A stretch of DNA of 64,000 nt. Origin: Himantopus leucocephalus. Taxonomy: Eukaryota > Chordata > Aves > Charadriiformes > Recurvirostridae. This document shows, piece after piece, positions 37,381 to 48,170 of this stretch (its first letter is position 1; every line of letters begins with the position of its first letter). The DNA lies in assembly GCA_003993805.1 (NCBI GenBank), contig RSEF01000014.1, positions 124,001 through 188,000 of the forward strand, read 5' to 3'. The notes beneath the pieces are model-generated. The model made no database searches. It saw nothing but the letters and a program-made list of their open reading frames with translations, and was not told where the DNA came from. The position numbers and the translations under genes were made by a program.

Positions 37381-37989
37381 TTAAAATGCATTTGTTTTTG
37401 TAACAAGCAGGGAGTAGGCCTTTGTATAGACACAATGGCATAATTCTTCCTCCCAACGCAACTGTATTGGCCTAAGTGAAGTTATAGTAGTCCAAATTAG
37501 TCATTGATGTATGGAATAGAAGCTGCAGAACTACTGGAGGGAACTTTCTTCCTGCTGTTATATTGTCAGAGAACTGTTTCATCTACCTCCCCTGCCATGA
37601 TATACAATGTTTTCAAAAGGATTCAGACCTGCAGGCAACTTCTGTGCTCATCTCTAGTGCTTAAAATGCGACATGTAAATCAACTAAGGGCAATTACAAG
37701 CATTGCCAGGAGGACTTGCAAGCACATGACTGAATGTTTGTAGGCAAGAACATACTGTGCATTGAACGTCCATGGAGTTCAATAGTGCGAGTAGGTCTTC
37801 CCTGCTTTAAAGCTGTGTGTGTACATGTGTAAATTTCTGTATTAGTTATCTCTGCTCACTGAGGAAGGAAAGACTCACTGGTCATCACAAGCTCTGTATC
37901 AGGGCCCCTCATGAGCAAAATAAAATAGGAAGTAACTTAGTGGGTCATACAATTCTGTGTTAACTGTTTTCATGTCTGTTTTTTTGAAG

Positions 37990-38009
37990 TGTGCCTGCAA
38001 CACATGGTT
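37990..38009 (+). CDS. candidate 20-nt micro-exon
   Basis: The acceptor has a long T tract (GTCTGTTTTTTTGAAG, ending 37989) and the donor is GGTT|GTAAGTAT at 38010. Both sites are strong for so short an interval. Entered in phase 1 it reads as the end of a split codon plus CLQHMV and leaves in phase 0, which fits the exons on both sides (36164-36209 and 38663-38718). The joined stretch would be helical and leucine-rich. No function can be inferred. Confidence 0.22.
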
Positions 38010-38662
38010 GTAAGTATCTGTCAAAGGAATTTATGCTCTGGCGTATCAGGCTTAAGTAGAGAAGGCTCTCGTTGCTGTCTCAGAAATACATTCCATGTTC
38101 TGGGGAGATGGTATATTTTGAAGACTTGAATACCATATTTCTAGGAAATGAAATTCAAATGTTTGAGGAGCCACTAGCCAGATAAGGCAAGCTGCCAAAA
38201 GGAGAGCAAGCGCTCCTGTTGTTATAGAATCAGCTAGGGAGAATCTGTGTACTGTAATTCTGTTGAGAATCCAAACTTCTGCTGAGTAATTCCCTGTAGA
38301 AACATAAAACCTTCTGCGGGAAGATCTGACCCACTTCAAGCAGTGAAACCTTATATCAGAGTTTCACAAAAGGCAAGTAACGAGGCTGTTAACAAGAATC
38401 ATTTGAGAATTAGGTAATTTAAATCTTATCAACCCAGTGGGGAGAAAGCTCTCTTGAGTGAGCCAGGGGGATCTCTAGCAATTCCCTGCATTTCCTGGAA
38501 ACAGTATATCTGTCCTTACAGTCTGACCTCTCTATTGTCCAATTTTACTCACAATTAACCTAAATATGCTGATCTGAACAAAAGAGAGGCTCTGCATCAA
38601 AGCAGGCACAGATCTGTGCTAATTTATTCCTGTACCTGTGGCCCCAGAGGTCTTTACTTCAG

Positions 38663-38718
38663 TTGCAAATAGCCAGAGCCATGAGAATGTTGTGTGGGTC
38701 CCTGAGCATGGATTTTTG
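38663..38718 (+). CDS. candidate internal exon, 56 nt
   Basis: The acceptor is GAGGTCTTTACTTCAG ending at 38662. The donor is TTTTTG|GTAAGTATG at 38719, one of the best donors in the window. Two frames are open: LQIARAMRMLCG... (phase 0 in, 2 out) and ANSQSHENVVWVPEHG... (phase 1 in, 0 out). The first fits the chain from 37990-38009 into 45313-45535. The second would fit a direct join from 36209 into 39606. I cannot tell which is real, or whether the exon is used at all. Confidence 0.25.
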
Positions 38719-39150
38719 GTAAGTATGTGCCAGAAAAGCCACTAAGTATAATTTTCACTGTAGCTATGAAGCTGGCTGCTTTGTGGCGTTGATTATCCTA
38801 AGTTGCTTCTCTGCATCCATGCTGCAAAGAAATGGCCCTTAGCAGTGTCCTTCCTCCAGCAGCAGGGACCTTGAATGCCAGTGTATCTGAGCCGAAAACT
38901 GAACTTACGCATTCCTAGTAGGAAGCTGTTGTACCATATGTTTATAAGCTACTCAAATAGCCTGCCCGCCTGCCTGCTACTCCCCCTTTTATGTACTTTA
39001 AAGTGAAAAGCAAATGTGGTTTTGTTTGTTCTTTTTTTTTTTTCCATGGGCATTCTTTTTCTATGGACCGGCATCAGGTTTTTTGATTTGTGCATGTGAA
39101 CTACATGGAGGAAAGTCATTCCTGAACCTAATAAGCTTTTTTCCCCAAAC

Positions 39151-39212
39151 GAAATATATATATATATATATAAAAACCCAAGTGAAATATATATATATAT
39201 ATATATAAAAAC
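39151..39212. repeat. twin (TA)n arrays in a tandem duplication
   Basis: The unit GAAA(TA)nAAAAC occurs twice (39151-39177 and 39184-39212), separated by CCAAGT. The TA counts differ slightly. The shared flanks on both sides show a local duplication of about 33 bases rather than two independent arrays. Confidence 0.85.
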
Positions 39213-39424
39213 TTCCCTGTGAGATTAGATTATGAGCTCACTGGCTGGAGATGCTCTTCCTGATCTGTTTGGATACAAAGGCATTGCTTGGTCAATGACA
39301 GGGCTTTTAGGACTGCCACAATGCAAATGAACCATGCCACAAACTTTTTTTTTCTGTGTGCCCAAATAGAGATAGCAGTATATCTGCATAGGCATGGTGC
39401 TAGAGTGAAGTAATTCAATCCTTG

Positions 39425-39453
39425 AAAAAACAAACAAAAACAAACAAACAAAA
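39425..39453. repeat. (CAAA)n microsatellite
   Basis: Interrupted CAAA/CAAAA units. Confidence 0.85.
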
Positions 39454-39605
39454 TCACCCCAACTTCATTACACCCAGATGCAACTGAACGGGAATGCTCT
39501 TTTTTTTTTTTTCAGAGGCTTATTAAACTTTGAAAAAGCGTAGCATACAATAGAAGGAGGATGTGCTGTGCATATGTAATTATTGGCCTTAAATGCTCCC
39601 TGCAG

Positions 39606-39653
39606 GCACCACTGAGGAAAAGGAAGAAACCTGCACAACAGAACTACAGTGAG
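39606..39653 (+). CDS. candidate exon with a basic, NLS-like stretch
   Basis: An acceptor (AATGCTCCCTGCAG, ending 39605) precedes a frame beginning APLRKRKKPAQQNYSE. It can leave by a moderate donor (GTGAG|GTGAAAT at 39654) or read on to TAG at 39708-39710. The RKRKK cluster resembles a monopartite nuclear localisation signal, which is inference only. Entry is possible only in phase 0. This would require the second frame of exon 38663-38718, so it competes with the five-exon chain described elsewhere. Confidence 0.15.
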
Positions 39654-40289
39654 GTGAAATACATAAAACAGCAACGACTCTCACAAAAACGAATATTGTG
39701 GAAAGTGTAGGGCCTTTGCAGGTTTTGGGATAAGCAGTGGTTGCAACAATTGAAGACTTGGCAAACAAGCCTTTTAGCCTAGGAAGTAAATTTGTTTTAG
39801 TGGCATGTAGGCTTATATTCTACTTGCCTGTATTCAGTAGCCATCTTTGCCTGAAAATAATGACAGCCTGAAATTCAAGATGAGCTGTTTGTCTTTGGTA
39901 CCTCTCTTGCATGTCACAGCACTGTTTTCCCCCCGCCTGATCCCCAGTGCTGCTGTCCCAGTCCTGTGTGAGATGCAAGTCTAACACATGCATTGGGTTG
40001 ATGTTTGCTGGCTTAACACAGTCTCCCCAATGCTCATAGTAAATGAGCAGATGTGGGATTTAGTGAGCAAAGGGAACTCGTCTGAAATGAATAATGGTAA
40101 ATGTGTAAATAATTCACAGCCTTTATGCAGCTTTCTGCACTTCCCACGCTATATACATGTGAAACCTACCATTTCCATTAATTTCAAACATGAATATGGG
40201 AGCCAACCTTGTTCAGTGTTACTCTATCAGACAAATGTTCTACATATTTTTCTAACAAAAATGGTGGTTTTAACGATGTCGCTGAGAAT

Positions 40290-40355
40290 CCATCAGTGCT
40301 AGGCACTATACAAGAGAAAACAGCCTTACCTGGAAGAGCTTCCAGTCAAATCGTG
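40290..40355 (+). repeat. ancient interspersed repeat fragment
   Basis: TGCTAGGCACTATACAAGAG followed by CTTACCTGGAAGAGCTTCCAGTC fits the widespread old motif GTGCTAGGCACTGTACAA...CCCTGCCC..GAGCTTACAGTC. The exact family is not assigned. Confidence 0.5.
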
Positions 40356-40598
40356 GATGCCAAATTGATATAGGCAATGAGAAGAAATGCTATGGTCATA
40401 GTTACACTGGGTCCCCCAGCGACCTGCCTATTAAATGCATCTTGTAGATTTCCCAGGAAAAGAGGGATCTGAAGAAGAGCAAAGCTGATGTTTGCACATA
40501 CCAAGTCTCTTTTTGTGCAGTTACTGTTAGGTAGAAATGTCTGTGCAGGAGGAGGAAATGTCTCTGCTTCTCACTGACATGATGTTCTCTCTGTGTAC

Positions 40599-40646
40599 CT
40601 ATATATATATGTGTGCATTTTTTTTTAAATTATTTTATATATATGT
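40599..40646. repeat. (TA)n and T-rich low-complexity block
   Basis: A TA array of about 14 bases, a GTGTGC interruption, a T10 run and a second TA array. Confidence 0.8.
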
Positions 40647-41608
40647 TAGTGGTAGTAATTATTACACTGTGCAAAAGAAGAATCATAAATAATGAAGGAA
40701 GAATGAGCTTTAGGCAACCTAATTAAAAACCTGCTCTCTTTATTAGTTAGCAAGGTAATCTAAGTCAACCTCTGGCTCTAAAGATTTTCACTGTACCGCG
40801 AATGAAATTAATCATCTGTTAAAGAGTATTTTCTGTAAGTCTTCACCTTGGCAAAAGAGTATTGGCTCAAAGTGGATTTTGGAAGAAAATGAATAGGTGC
40901 AGCTGGGATTGTTTCTTTTATTTTTTGTAATTTGGTGGTACGTTATTTATTAGAAAGAAAGACCCTGCATATTGCATCCTGTATGGGTACCTGCTGGTCT
41001 GGAGTGCTTTGTGCTGAGCAATGTGCATCCAGGGCAAACTCTTCACGTGTGTACTTTCCCTCATGAGTTCAGTGTTTCTGATAAAATCTTCTCTCAATTT
41101 TATCTTCTCTTAACTGATGAATTCTTTTTCTGTTGATCTAAGATACTATTACAGGTTTTAAATAGTTAATTTGTACTTGTGTTTTGATAATAGCCCTGAC
41201 TGGGAAGTGTGGGGAAAGAAGAGAGCAGTAATTTTCTAGAAATATTCATGCTTTTAAACATTCCTCTGCTGAATGAAGTAGATCTTAATGAAAAGTTACT
41301 GTATGCCAACACACATGAACCAAATGGTACAGATATTGCAGTATTTGAAGTCTGTGCTGCAGTGTAGCTGATGACTTGGATTTAGTAAGATCTGTCTAAG
41401 GTAGCTTTTTGGGTCCTGTTTCTGTGATGAGAGGACATATAATAAAACAAATCTCCTTTATGACTAAGCTGACTCCTTGTGAAAACAGGCATTACTCTTT
41501 TTTAATCTGTAGGATTTCAGTCAAATTTGCATTAGCTGTAAATCTGTCACAGGGTGTTTTGTGTGTTGAAAGGGGGTTGCCATTGTGTGGGTTTTTTTTT
41601 TTTTTTTT

Positions 41609-41640
41609 NNNNNNNNNNNNNNNNNNNNNNNNNNNNNNNN
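41609..41640. other. assembly gap, 32 N
   Basis: The gap directly follows a T17 run (41592-41608), so it probably reflects failure to read through a homopolymer or repeat. The true length may differ from 32. Confidence 0.99.
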
Positions 41641-41756
41641 AGAGTGGAGAGATTTGGAAGAGAAGGAGAAAGATAATTAATGTTTATGTAGCAATCAAGC
41701 ATGCCAGGTTCTCTTGAATTATTAAACTTAATTAGTTTCATTTATTATTCCTGCAG

Positions 41757-41794
41757 GCTACAAATATCTGTATTAAATGCCAATCTAAAGTATG
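41757..41794 (+). CDS. candidate 38-nt exon
   Basis: A very good acceptor (TTTATTATTCCTGCAG, ending 41756) is followed 38 nt later by a good donor (AGTATG|GTATGTTTG, at 41795). Two frames are open; the phase-0 frame contains a CIKC pair and leaves in phase 2. It lies 116 bases after the assembly gap at 41609-41640, so upstream context is partly missing. Nothing else identifies it. Confidence 0.15.
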
Positions 41795-42925
41795 GTATGT
41801 TTGATCTGGTGGGAACATGTATTTGGTAATGTACTGCAATGCCACTAAACTTATGAATAAACCCGTGGTTCTGCTGTGCTCTCATTTTATGAATAGTGCT
41901 TGTATTTTCATACAATGCTGGTAGAAAATAAGAGCATCTTAAAATGTACTCAGCATTGTCTGAGACATCAGTAGTCCAGTGGATGTTTCCATCTGTATTT
42001 CTGAAGTTACTTAGGTCCTGATTTCAGAAAAGCTTGTATGTCTGCAGAACATTATTCACTGATTGCAAGTACCTGTGCAAAACCTTGTTAGAGATGGCAC
42101 TTACCCTGGCAAACTGTGGCTTCTGAAAAGTGTTTTTTTTTTCATTGGCTTATAGTTAGTAACCTCTCAAGGTGTTGGTTGTGCCTTGGTAAATAATACA
42201 GCTAGGGCCTCATGTTGAGAAAATACTTCCTCTCATTTTTATTGTGTAGATGATGATTTGATCTCTTCCTCATGTTAATTATGCTCCTGAAACAGACAAA
42301 GGAGAAGACGCTTTTAGCTGTGGTGGGCAAGGAATACCCTGTATAGAGAGCAAAAGACTGGCACAGAGCTTGTCAGTTAGTGGAATGAAGAATTTTTACG
42401 TATAAGAAGCTGGTCTTGACAAGCAGGGTATGGGAGTCAAAACCTGGCTACAGTGCCTCCAGTCATTACCATGCTATTGGCTGCCAGCTGCAGATTCCTT
42501 GTAGACAGATGATCATGGACACCAGGTCTAACACACCATCACCAGCTTGGTAGTCTGCAACTCCTCTCTAAGTCCAAGAGCGTTCTTCCTGCTCTTGAGA
42601 GCTAATGACCCTCTGAAATAAAAGCTTTCATTAAGGCAGTATAGAAGAGGGTGTGGAAATAATTTGGTGTATAGTAGGAGTAGATTTGTTGCATAAGACC
42701 TTTTTTTTTTTTTTGTGTATTCACTTCACTTTTTCAGAGAAGACCTTCCAGAATTCTAGGTGGTACTTGCAAGCACTAACTTCCCAGATAGCTATTTCCA
42801 GAAGGTCATAAAACACCTCCGAAGTAGGAGGACGAACAGCTAAGTACAGGAGTGCAGGCTAGAAAGGCAGAACTGTATTGAAGTAGGCCCAACTTAGTCA
42901 CTTAAAAATTCATTGAAGCTTACAG

Positions 42926-43001
42926 TTATTTAATTTTGCAAAGAACAGGATCTCCCAGTCCAGTTGACATTTCAGTACTTTATCTTCGTTTTGTGGCTCA
43001 G
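42926..43001 (+). CDS. candidate exon, 76 nt
   Basis: The donor GGCTCAG|GTGAGATT at 43002 is strong. The upstream frame, entered in phase 2 after ...AGCTTACAG, runs as YLILQRTGSPSPVD... for 25 codons and leaves in phase 0. The acceptor has a poor pyrimidine tract, which is the main argument against it. A different acceptor just upstream (CACTTTTTCAG, ending 42737) is much better, but the frame that follows it has no good donor. Confidence 0.15.
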
Positions 43002-43384
43002 GTGAGATTTTTCTAACCTTCACGAAACAGTGATTTGATTCAACTTCTTACTTCTGACCAAATCCAGATTAAAATAATGTACCTTTGTGGAGCTCTTGGA
43101 TCCATTTTACGTATTAATCAGTAGTCATGGTTGATTAACTAAGGAAGGGTAATAAATGTTGCTCTAAATGTGGGCCTGTCCCTGGCCATGTCAACTGATC
43201 ATTATCTTTACTGCTAACTTCTCTTTTTGGCAAAATGGCATGCACTGTATCTTTGTTGTATTCTAGTTGCAAATTAATCTGTTGCAAAATAAGTAGTCTT
43301 GTATATTATTAAAGGCAGTGAAAAAGCAAGAAGGCAATTCTCATACCAAAGGGTTAGTGCTAGCTATAACAGCCCACTATTTAG

Positions 43385-43543
43385 ATGGAAAAGGACATGG
43401 ATTTTGCCAGAAATCTGATGGAAAATCAAATTCGTAAGAGGGAAAGCTGGAAGGGGAAAGAAGGTAATGAAATGAATGATGGAGTTTTGCCACTCTCCAG
43501 TTTTTCAGCACAGTTCATCACTGCAGCCCCAATCACTGAGTGA
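43385..43543 (+). CDS. small ORF, 52 codons, unknown
   Basis: An ATG at 43385 opens a 52-codon frame beginning MEKDMDFARNLMENQI and ending with TGA at 43541-43543. A moderate donor (AATTC|GTAAGAGG, at 43434) lies within it, so the 5' part could be an exon. The N-terminal part is charged and helical in character. I do not recognise it, and frames of this size are expected by chance. It is listed because its composition is more protein-like than most. Confidence 0.1.
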   Translation: MEKDMDFARNLMENQIRKRESWKGKEGNEMNDGVLPLSSFSAQFITAAPITE

Positions 43544-44169
43544 TGATTTACAGTCATATCAGCTGGCTTTTAAATTCTTCTCACCTTCCAGGGATTTCAG
43601 TATGCCCATACAATTGCACTGCATTAGTGCTGTAATAATCTTGCAGTTTGCTATTAATTACTCTCCTGTACTGTTCAGTCATGTGATAGATTTAGTTTTA
43701 GACTTTAACTGGTCCTTCTTTTTAATTATCAGTTACAAATGGTGTATATTTCCCTATTGGTTTTGTTTTCTGATCCCATATTGGAATATGCCAAAAGATT
43801 ATGAACAGGCTGCTAGTGAGAGATTTTTCTCTTTTAAAAAAACAGAGAGGGTGCAAGGATGAATGGGCAACAGTAGCATCCTAAAGCAGTAAGAGCTGTG
43901 TAATTTATTCATCTTTCTCCCTCCTGAGACATGGCTTCCATGTTACAGGCAAAGGCTGTCCATCCAGGACAGAATTTTGAAGACCAGGGCTTTGGAGAAA
44001 TAATTCTTTTCCAAGCTCTGCACATAAACCAAGATCTGCCCTGCCAGTTTATCACAAGTAGGCTCGATTATCATATTGAATGTGTCTTAAATAGTTGCTG
44101 GCATTTTTAGGAAAATGAGAACCTAGTTAGCAATAATGACACTTTAAATTGTCAATAACTTCGGTATTG

Positions 44170-44199
44170 GCACCATGCTAACAGCACAATTAGCATGGT
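44170..44199. other. perfect 10-bp inverted repeat, 10-nt loop
   Basis: CACCATGCTA (44170-44179) is exactly complementary to TAGCATGGTG (44190-44199) around the loop ACAGCACAAT. A G-T wobble could extend the stem by one pair. It is too short for a microRNA precursor. Confidence 0.7.
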
Positions 44200-45312
44200 G
44201 TGTTGATCTGGAGCACCAGCCTGTCTGCAGGCTCACATACGCATTGCCAAGTTGGTCACCCTTAAAGACTGTATCTGTTCCTTCCTGCTCTTAAGAACTA
44301 GTCACCGTCTGAGATTAAAGCATTCATATTTACACCTTTTTGCATAACTGTGTGTGTTGTCTTTGAGAATCTGGTCTTTACAAAGAATGGTTCTTGCATG
44401 GACTATTGTAGGTCCCATATATGTAAAATATATATTGTCATAGAGGTCTACTTAGCAATTAATCATCTGTACTAAAAAACTGTTTCCTTAAATGAACTTC
44501 TAAGCTCCATTCATGCATGGATTTGTGCTACCATCTTTTGTAAGGCGTGTCAGGATACTTCTGTGGAGGTTAAGAGAGAGGAAGAGAAGAATATGTGCAG
44601 CAGCAGAGTCCCCTTAATGCCGAGTGGCCCAGGTGGGAGGGTGTCGTTAATACACAGTATAAAGCACAAAGATGATTTTGCAAGGGATTTGTTGATATCA
44701 AGAGTGGAGAGATGACAGGAAGGTCTCAAGCAAAAGTGAAAATTTCACAGTCAACATAGAAGGCTTTAAGGAAAGTGACTTTTAATGAATCACAAAGCTA
44801 AATCCCTGAGAATTGTACTAAAAACTTATCCCAAGAACTTAAATTTGTGTTTTGACAAAGAAGTAAATTGTCATGAAAACAGCTGCATTTAATAGTAATT
44901 ATCATAGTTTGATCTATTTATGGTATGGGATACTATAGAATATCCTGAGTCCTTCATCAAAACTTGGCATGATACAGGTTACTACTAACAGGCAGCCCTT
45001 GCTTCCTCTGAAGTGGTCCCAAACTCCTTAGTGCTAATGCTATATACTGATGTTAATACTTGTGTGAAAAAACTGCTTACAGCAGTTAACTCTGAACTTC
45101 TTCAGTGTTATCTTTATGGTAAAGTTAGGTCACAAATGCTCAGTCCTGAATGGTTCCAAGTGCCTGTAATACAATTGATTTAATTTAGGATTTGATTTTA
45201 ATTTATTTATTTCCCAGTGGAAACTGGATCTGTGTGCTCAGCTTCTGTCAGGAACTGAACCCTAATTAATTCATATTCCCTTTTTGTATTTATTCTCTGA
45301 ATGTTTTTCCAG

Positions 45313-45535
45313 TGTGGATGAAGCTCTTGAATTTAAAAACACTTGTAAGAGTGAAACATCTGAAAATGTGCTTTTTAAAATTCAGTTACTGTGTGAATCA
45401 GCACTAATCTCTGAAAATAAAATCAGATTTTTCAATAAAAATGGGTCTGCAATCATTTGCCGGATTTATGTTCCTTCACTAATCCAGACAGAAAATCAGA
45501 CATTGGTCGATTGGGTAGAACACTACCCACATCTA
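45313..45535 (+). CDS. candidate coding exon, 74 codons, best in window
   Basis: The acceptor is CTCTGAATGTTTTTCCAG ending at 45312 and the donor is ACATCTA|GTAAGAAG at 45536. Between them is a continuous frame entered in phase 2 and leaving in phase 0. It starts VDEALEFKNTCKSE and ends ...LVDWVEHYPHL. The composition (acidic and amphipathic, five W/Y residues late, several cysteines) is protein-like for so A+T-rich a region. I could not assign a family. It joins in phase with 38663-38718 before it and the short terminal exon at 46364 after it. Confidence 0.32.
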
Positions 45536-46363
45536 GTAAGAAGTTAGATATGCAGTAAACGCACATAAACTGTTGACAGAAAATATGTTAACCTTCTGTT
45601 TTGGCCTCAGCTTAAAAAAAAAATGGCTCAATTGCTTCAAACCATCAGGCAAACTTGTTGGAGAAAATTAATACAGGAAACATTCTGGAAAATCTCACTG
45701 TATTCTTAGGGCCAAGTTCTGTCATCCAGCATAGCTGTGTCCTAGCTGTTACTTCTCCCAGATCAGCTTAGTATAAATGACTGTAAAGAGTTTTGATCAA
45801 GGGCCCAGATGCCCTTACTTAATTTGAAGTCTAAACAGAACAAAAAGGCTGTGCAAACCCCCAAAACACTCTGCAGTCAACATGTTCAATGCTGTATTTG
45901 TGTAGTTTTGAGGTCTCCTGTTGCTGTTTTACTAACAGAGACCATTTGAAAGAGAGAAGTTCTGTTTTGGATTGATGAGTGTGTCCTGGCTAGGTGAAAT
46001 ACAGACTTTATAAAATATTTAGCCATGGAAAATGTAACACTTGGCACCTCTTCCTAACTAAATGACACATGAAGTAAGATAAAACACAGAGGTGGAAGGG
46101 GCTTGTGCTATACTTGTGAATAAAAGCACAAGTGTAATGGGAATGAACTGAACTTGTGAAAGTAGACCTTCTTAAAAATAGTTGTCTAAGTGTCAAAACA
46201 AAAAAAATCCAAGGGCTGCTGTTTTTCTGATGGACTTGATTTACTGTCCTTTACTAGGGGAAAAACAACGAAATGAGGACAGGCTGTGGGGAAAACAGGC
46301 TGGCAAAGAGGGTGACGAATCTGCACACAGTGGTCTAATAATGTTGTTTCTCTCTTATTAAAG

Positions 46364-46387
46364 GTAATGAGCTTCTATGAGAAATGA
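46364..46387 (+). CDS. candidate terminal coding segment VMSFYEK-stop
   Basis: A strong acceptor (GTTTCTCTCTTATTAAAG, ending 46363) is followed by a phase-0 frame VMSFYEK with TGA at 46385-46387. Exon 45313-45535 leaves in phase 0, so the join is in frame. An AATAAA at 46609-46614 could end the 3' UTR. So short a terminal coding piece is easily a chance match; the support is the quality of the acceptor and the phase agreement. Confidence 0.25.
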   Translation, partial: VMSFYEK

Positions 46388-46640
46388 GCAACTGCCAGTG
46401 AAGATTTTTGGCAGGAGATAGAGAGGAGAGTCCCCAGCCTGCCCTCCTGCTCCAGAGCAGGGGAAAATACTGAATACTATCTGCATACTGAATTCAGAAG
46501 TCAACACATGCCTCATCTTGTTATTGAAGTGCTAAACAGATCTCCACCATTTCTTATTTGACAAAGCATATTAATACATTGCTTCATTTCAGATGATGCA
46601 AATGGAATAATAAATGGTGGATTCAGTCAACTGACATGCT
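46388..46640 (+). other. possible 3' UTR with AATAAA signal
   Basis: This follows the candidate stop at 46385-46387. The first canonical AATAAA after it is at 46609-46614 (GGAATAATAAATGG). A cleavage site would be expected 10-30 bases later. The extent is inferred only from the gene model above. Confidence 0.2.
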
Positions 46641-47008
46641 GTTTTGAGAGAGGAGAGTGGCTGTAGTATTCTCCAGTGCTGTGCAGTGATTTTCTGTGTT
46701 CCTGTAAAACAGGTCCCCTATATAATCTTCCACTAGTAATTAATTTATCTTCTTTCTTCATTTTAAAAGCATATTGAAATAACAAGGAAAGTGTGTATTC
46801 TGGACCATATGAAATAATTCAGGCAAGAGCTCTTAAAGTCACTGTATTGGCAGTCATATTTTGAAGAGATGCTACTGTTAGCTGTGGAGCTGTTCTTTTT
46901 TTACAGAACTTAGCAGTCAACAAAGTTTTCTGAGACTGGCAGTAGTGGAGACCTCTAGAAAAGAGTCTGACAGGTGGCTACCTACAGCTGGTACTGTTTA
47001 GGATTGGC

Positions 47009-47025
47009 GGGGGGGGGGGGGNGGG
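47009..47025. repeat. poly-G tract with one N
   Basis: About 13 G precede a single N at 47022, then GGG. The base at 47022 and the tract length are unreliable. A four-run G-quadruplex is possible within so long a G tract. Confidence 0.9.
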
Positions 47026-48111
47026 AATGCCTTTAGAAAAATGGCAACAAAGAGGGAGCAAAATTTCCACCTAACTTCACTCTGTGTATTCCAATCTTTG
47101 CTAAATATATTAGGTACCAATCCTGCACTCGTGGAGGGGTTAAACTTTGCAGACAATGAGCAGGTAAGTTCCTTTGACATCGGAAGTCAAAATAACCTGC
47201 GAACATTTGCAGTAGTGGTAAATACTAAATTAGATATGGGAGCGTTACAACATTGAAGCTTCATGTAGACCTTCAAACTCACCTTTTACTTTAGAAAGCT
47301 TATATTTTTCACACTTTTTGTACTGCAGTAATGAAAGCAGGAAATGTTTAGTATTTCTTAGGTAGCCTATACTTACAGAGAAAATGATTCATTCTGACGA
47401 CGACTTAGAGAAGAACCCCTTACAATATTTCAGTAAACTTAGTTTATTCACAAAAGGCTAAGGACTTAACCTGTTTCTGATACAAAATTAAAAGCCTGAG
47501 CTCACCCAGCGAAGAATGGTTTGGTCAGTCAGTGGGAGAGATGTTCTTAAAGTTCATAATTCAGTACCATATAAACAGGGTGGGGGACAGGGAGGCCACT
47601 TACCATAATGACATTGACTGCCCTAAGGATTAAAATCAGAAGAGGGTTTAAAGTAGTGCAGATATTAATGGACCATTGAAGAGCAGCTGTGATCCAGTGC
47701 ACATCCCAGTTTGTTGGTGTGGTCTGATTGGTACCAGATACTGCAGTAATGCAGACAGTGTCTTCCTCTCCCACTTAATTCGATATTGGCTGATGACCTG
47801 CAGGATAGCAGTTAGTATCCAGCTGTTATCAGCAAGGTTTACATTAAATCCTGAAAAAGAAATGTAAGTGTTAATTTAAAGAAAAAAAACCCAACACCTT
47901 CACGGTATTTAAACTGGCCCCAATTTCCCTGTAATCAGCAGAAATGTACCCCTTAACCTAAAGGCTTACGCTAAGTCTGTAAACATACAAACAAGACAAA
48001 AATAACGCCCACTTCTGTTACCCCCTCATTTCAGTTTCTCCCAATGGTGTCTGGAAAGATGCTGTATGTGGTAAACGTGTCTGGAAGAAAGGACTTGCTT
48101 TCTGCATCCAG

Positions 48112-48170
48112 AAAGCATGGAGGTGCTGGCACATCAGGAAGATGGTGCCAAGGAGCTTGCAGTGCTGGAG
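48112..48170 (+). CDS. candidate exon, 59 nt, helical frame
   Basis: The acceptor (TTGCTTTCTGCATCCAG, ending 48111) and the donor (GTGCTGGAG|GTGAGG at 48171, within a GTGAG triplet repeat) are both good. The frame runs MEVLAHQEDGAKELAVLE, leaves in phase 0, and joins in phase with 48692-48756. A minus-strand frame also covers the segment. Family unknown. Confidence 0.2.

Noticed and set aside
38052..38339. 95-codon minus-strand frame with a transmembrane-like ALALLLAACLIWLV
   Set aside because: There is a single hydrophobic stretch, no donor, and no other exon on that strand nearby.
43476..43862. 128-codon plus-strand frame with many Phe/Ile/Leu residues, resembling a membrane protein
   Set aside because: The hydrophobicity follows from the T-rich plus strand. 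No acceptor or start context fits.
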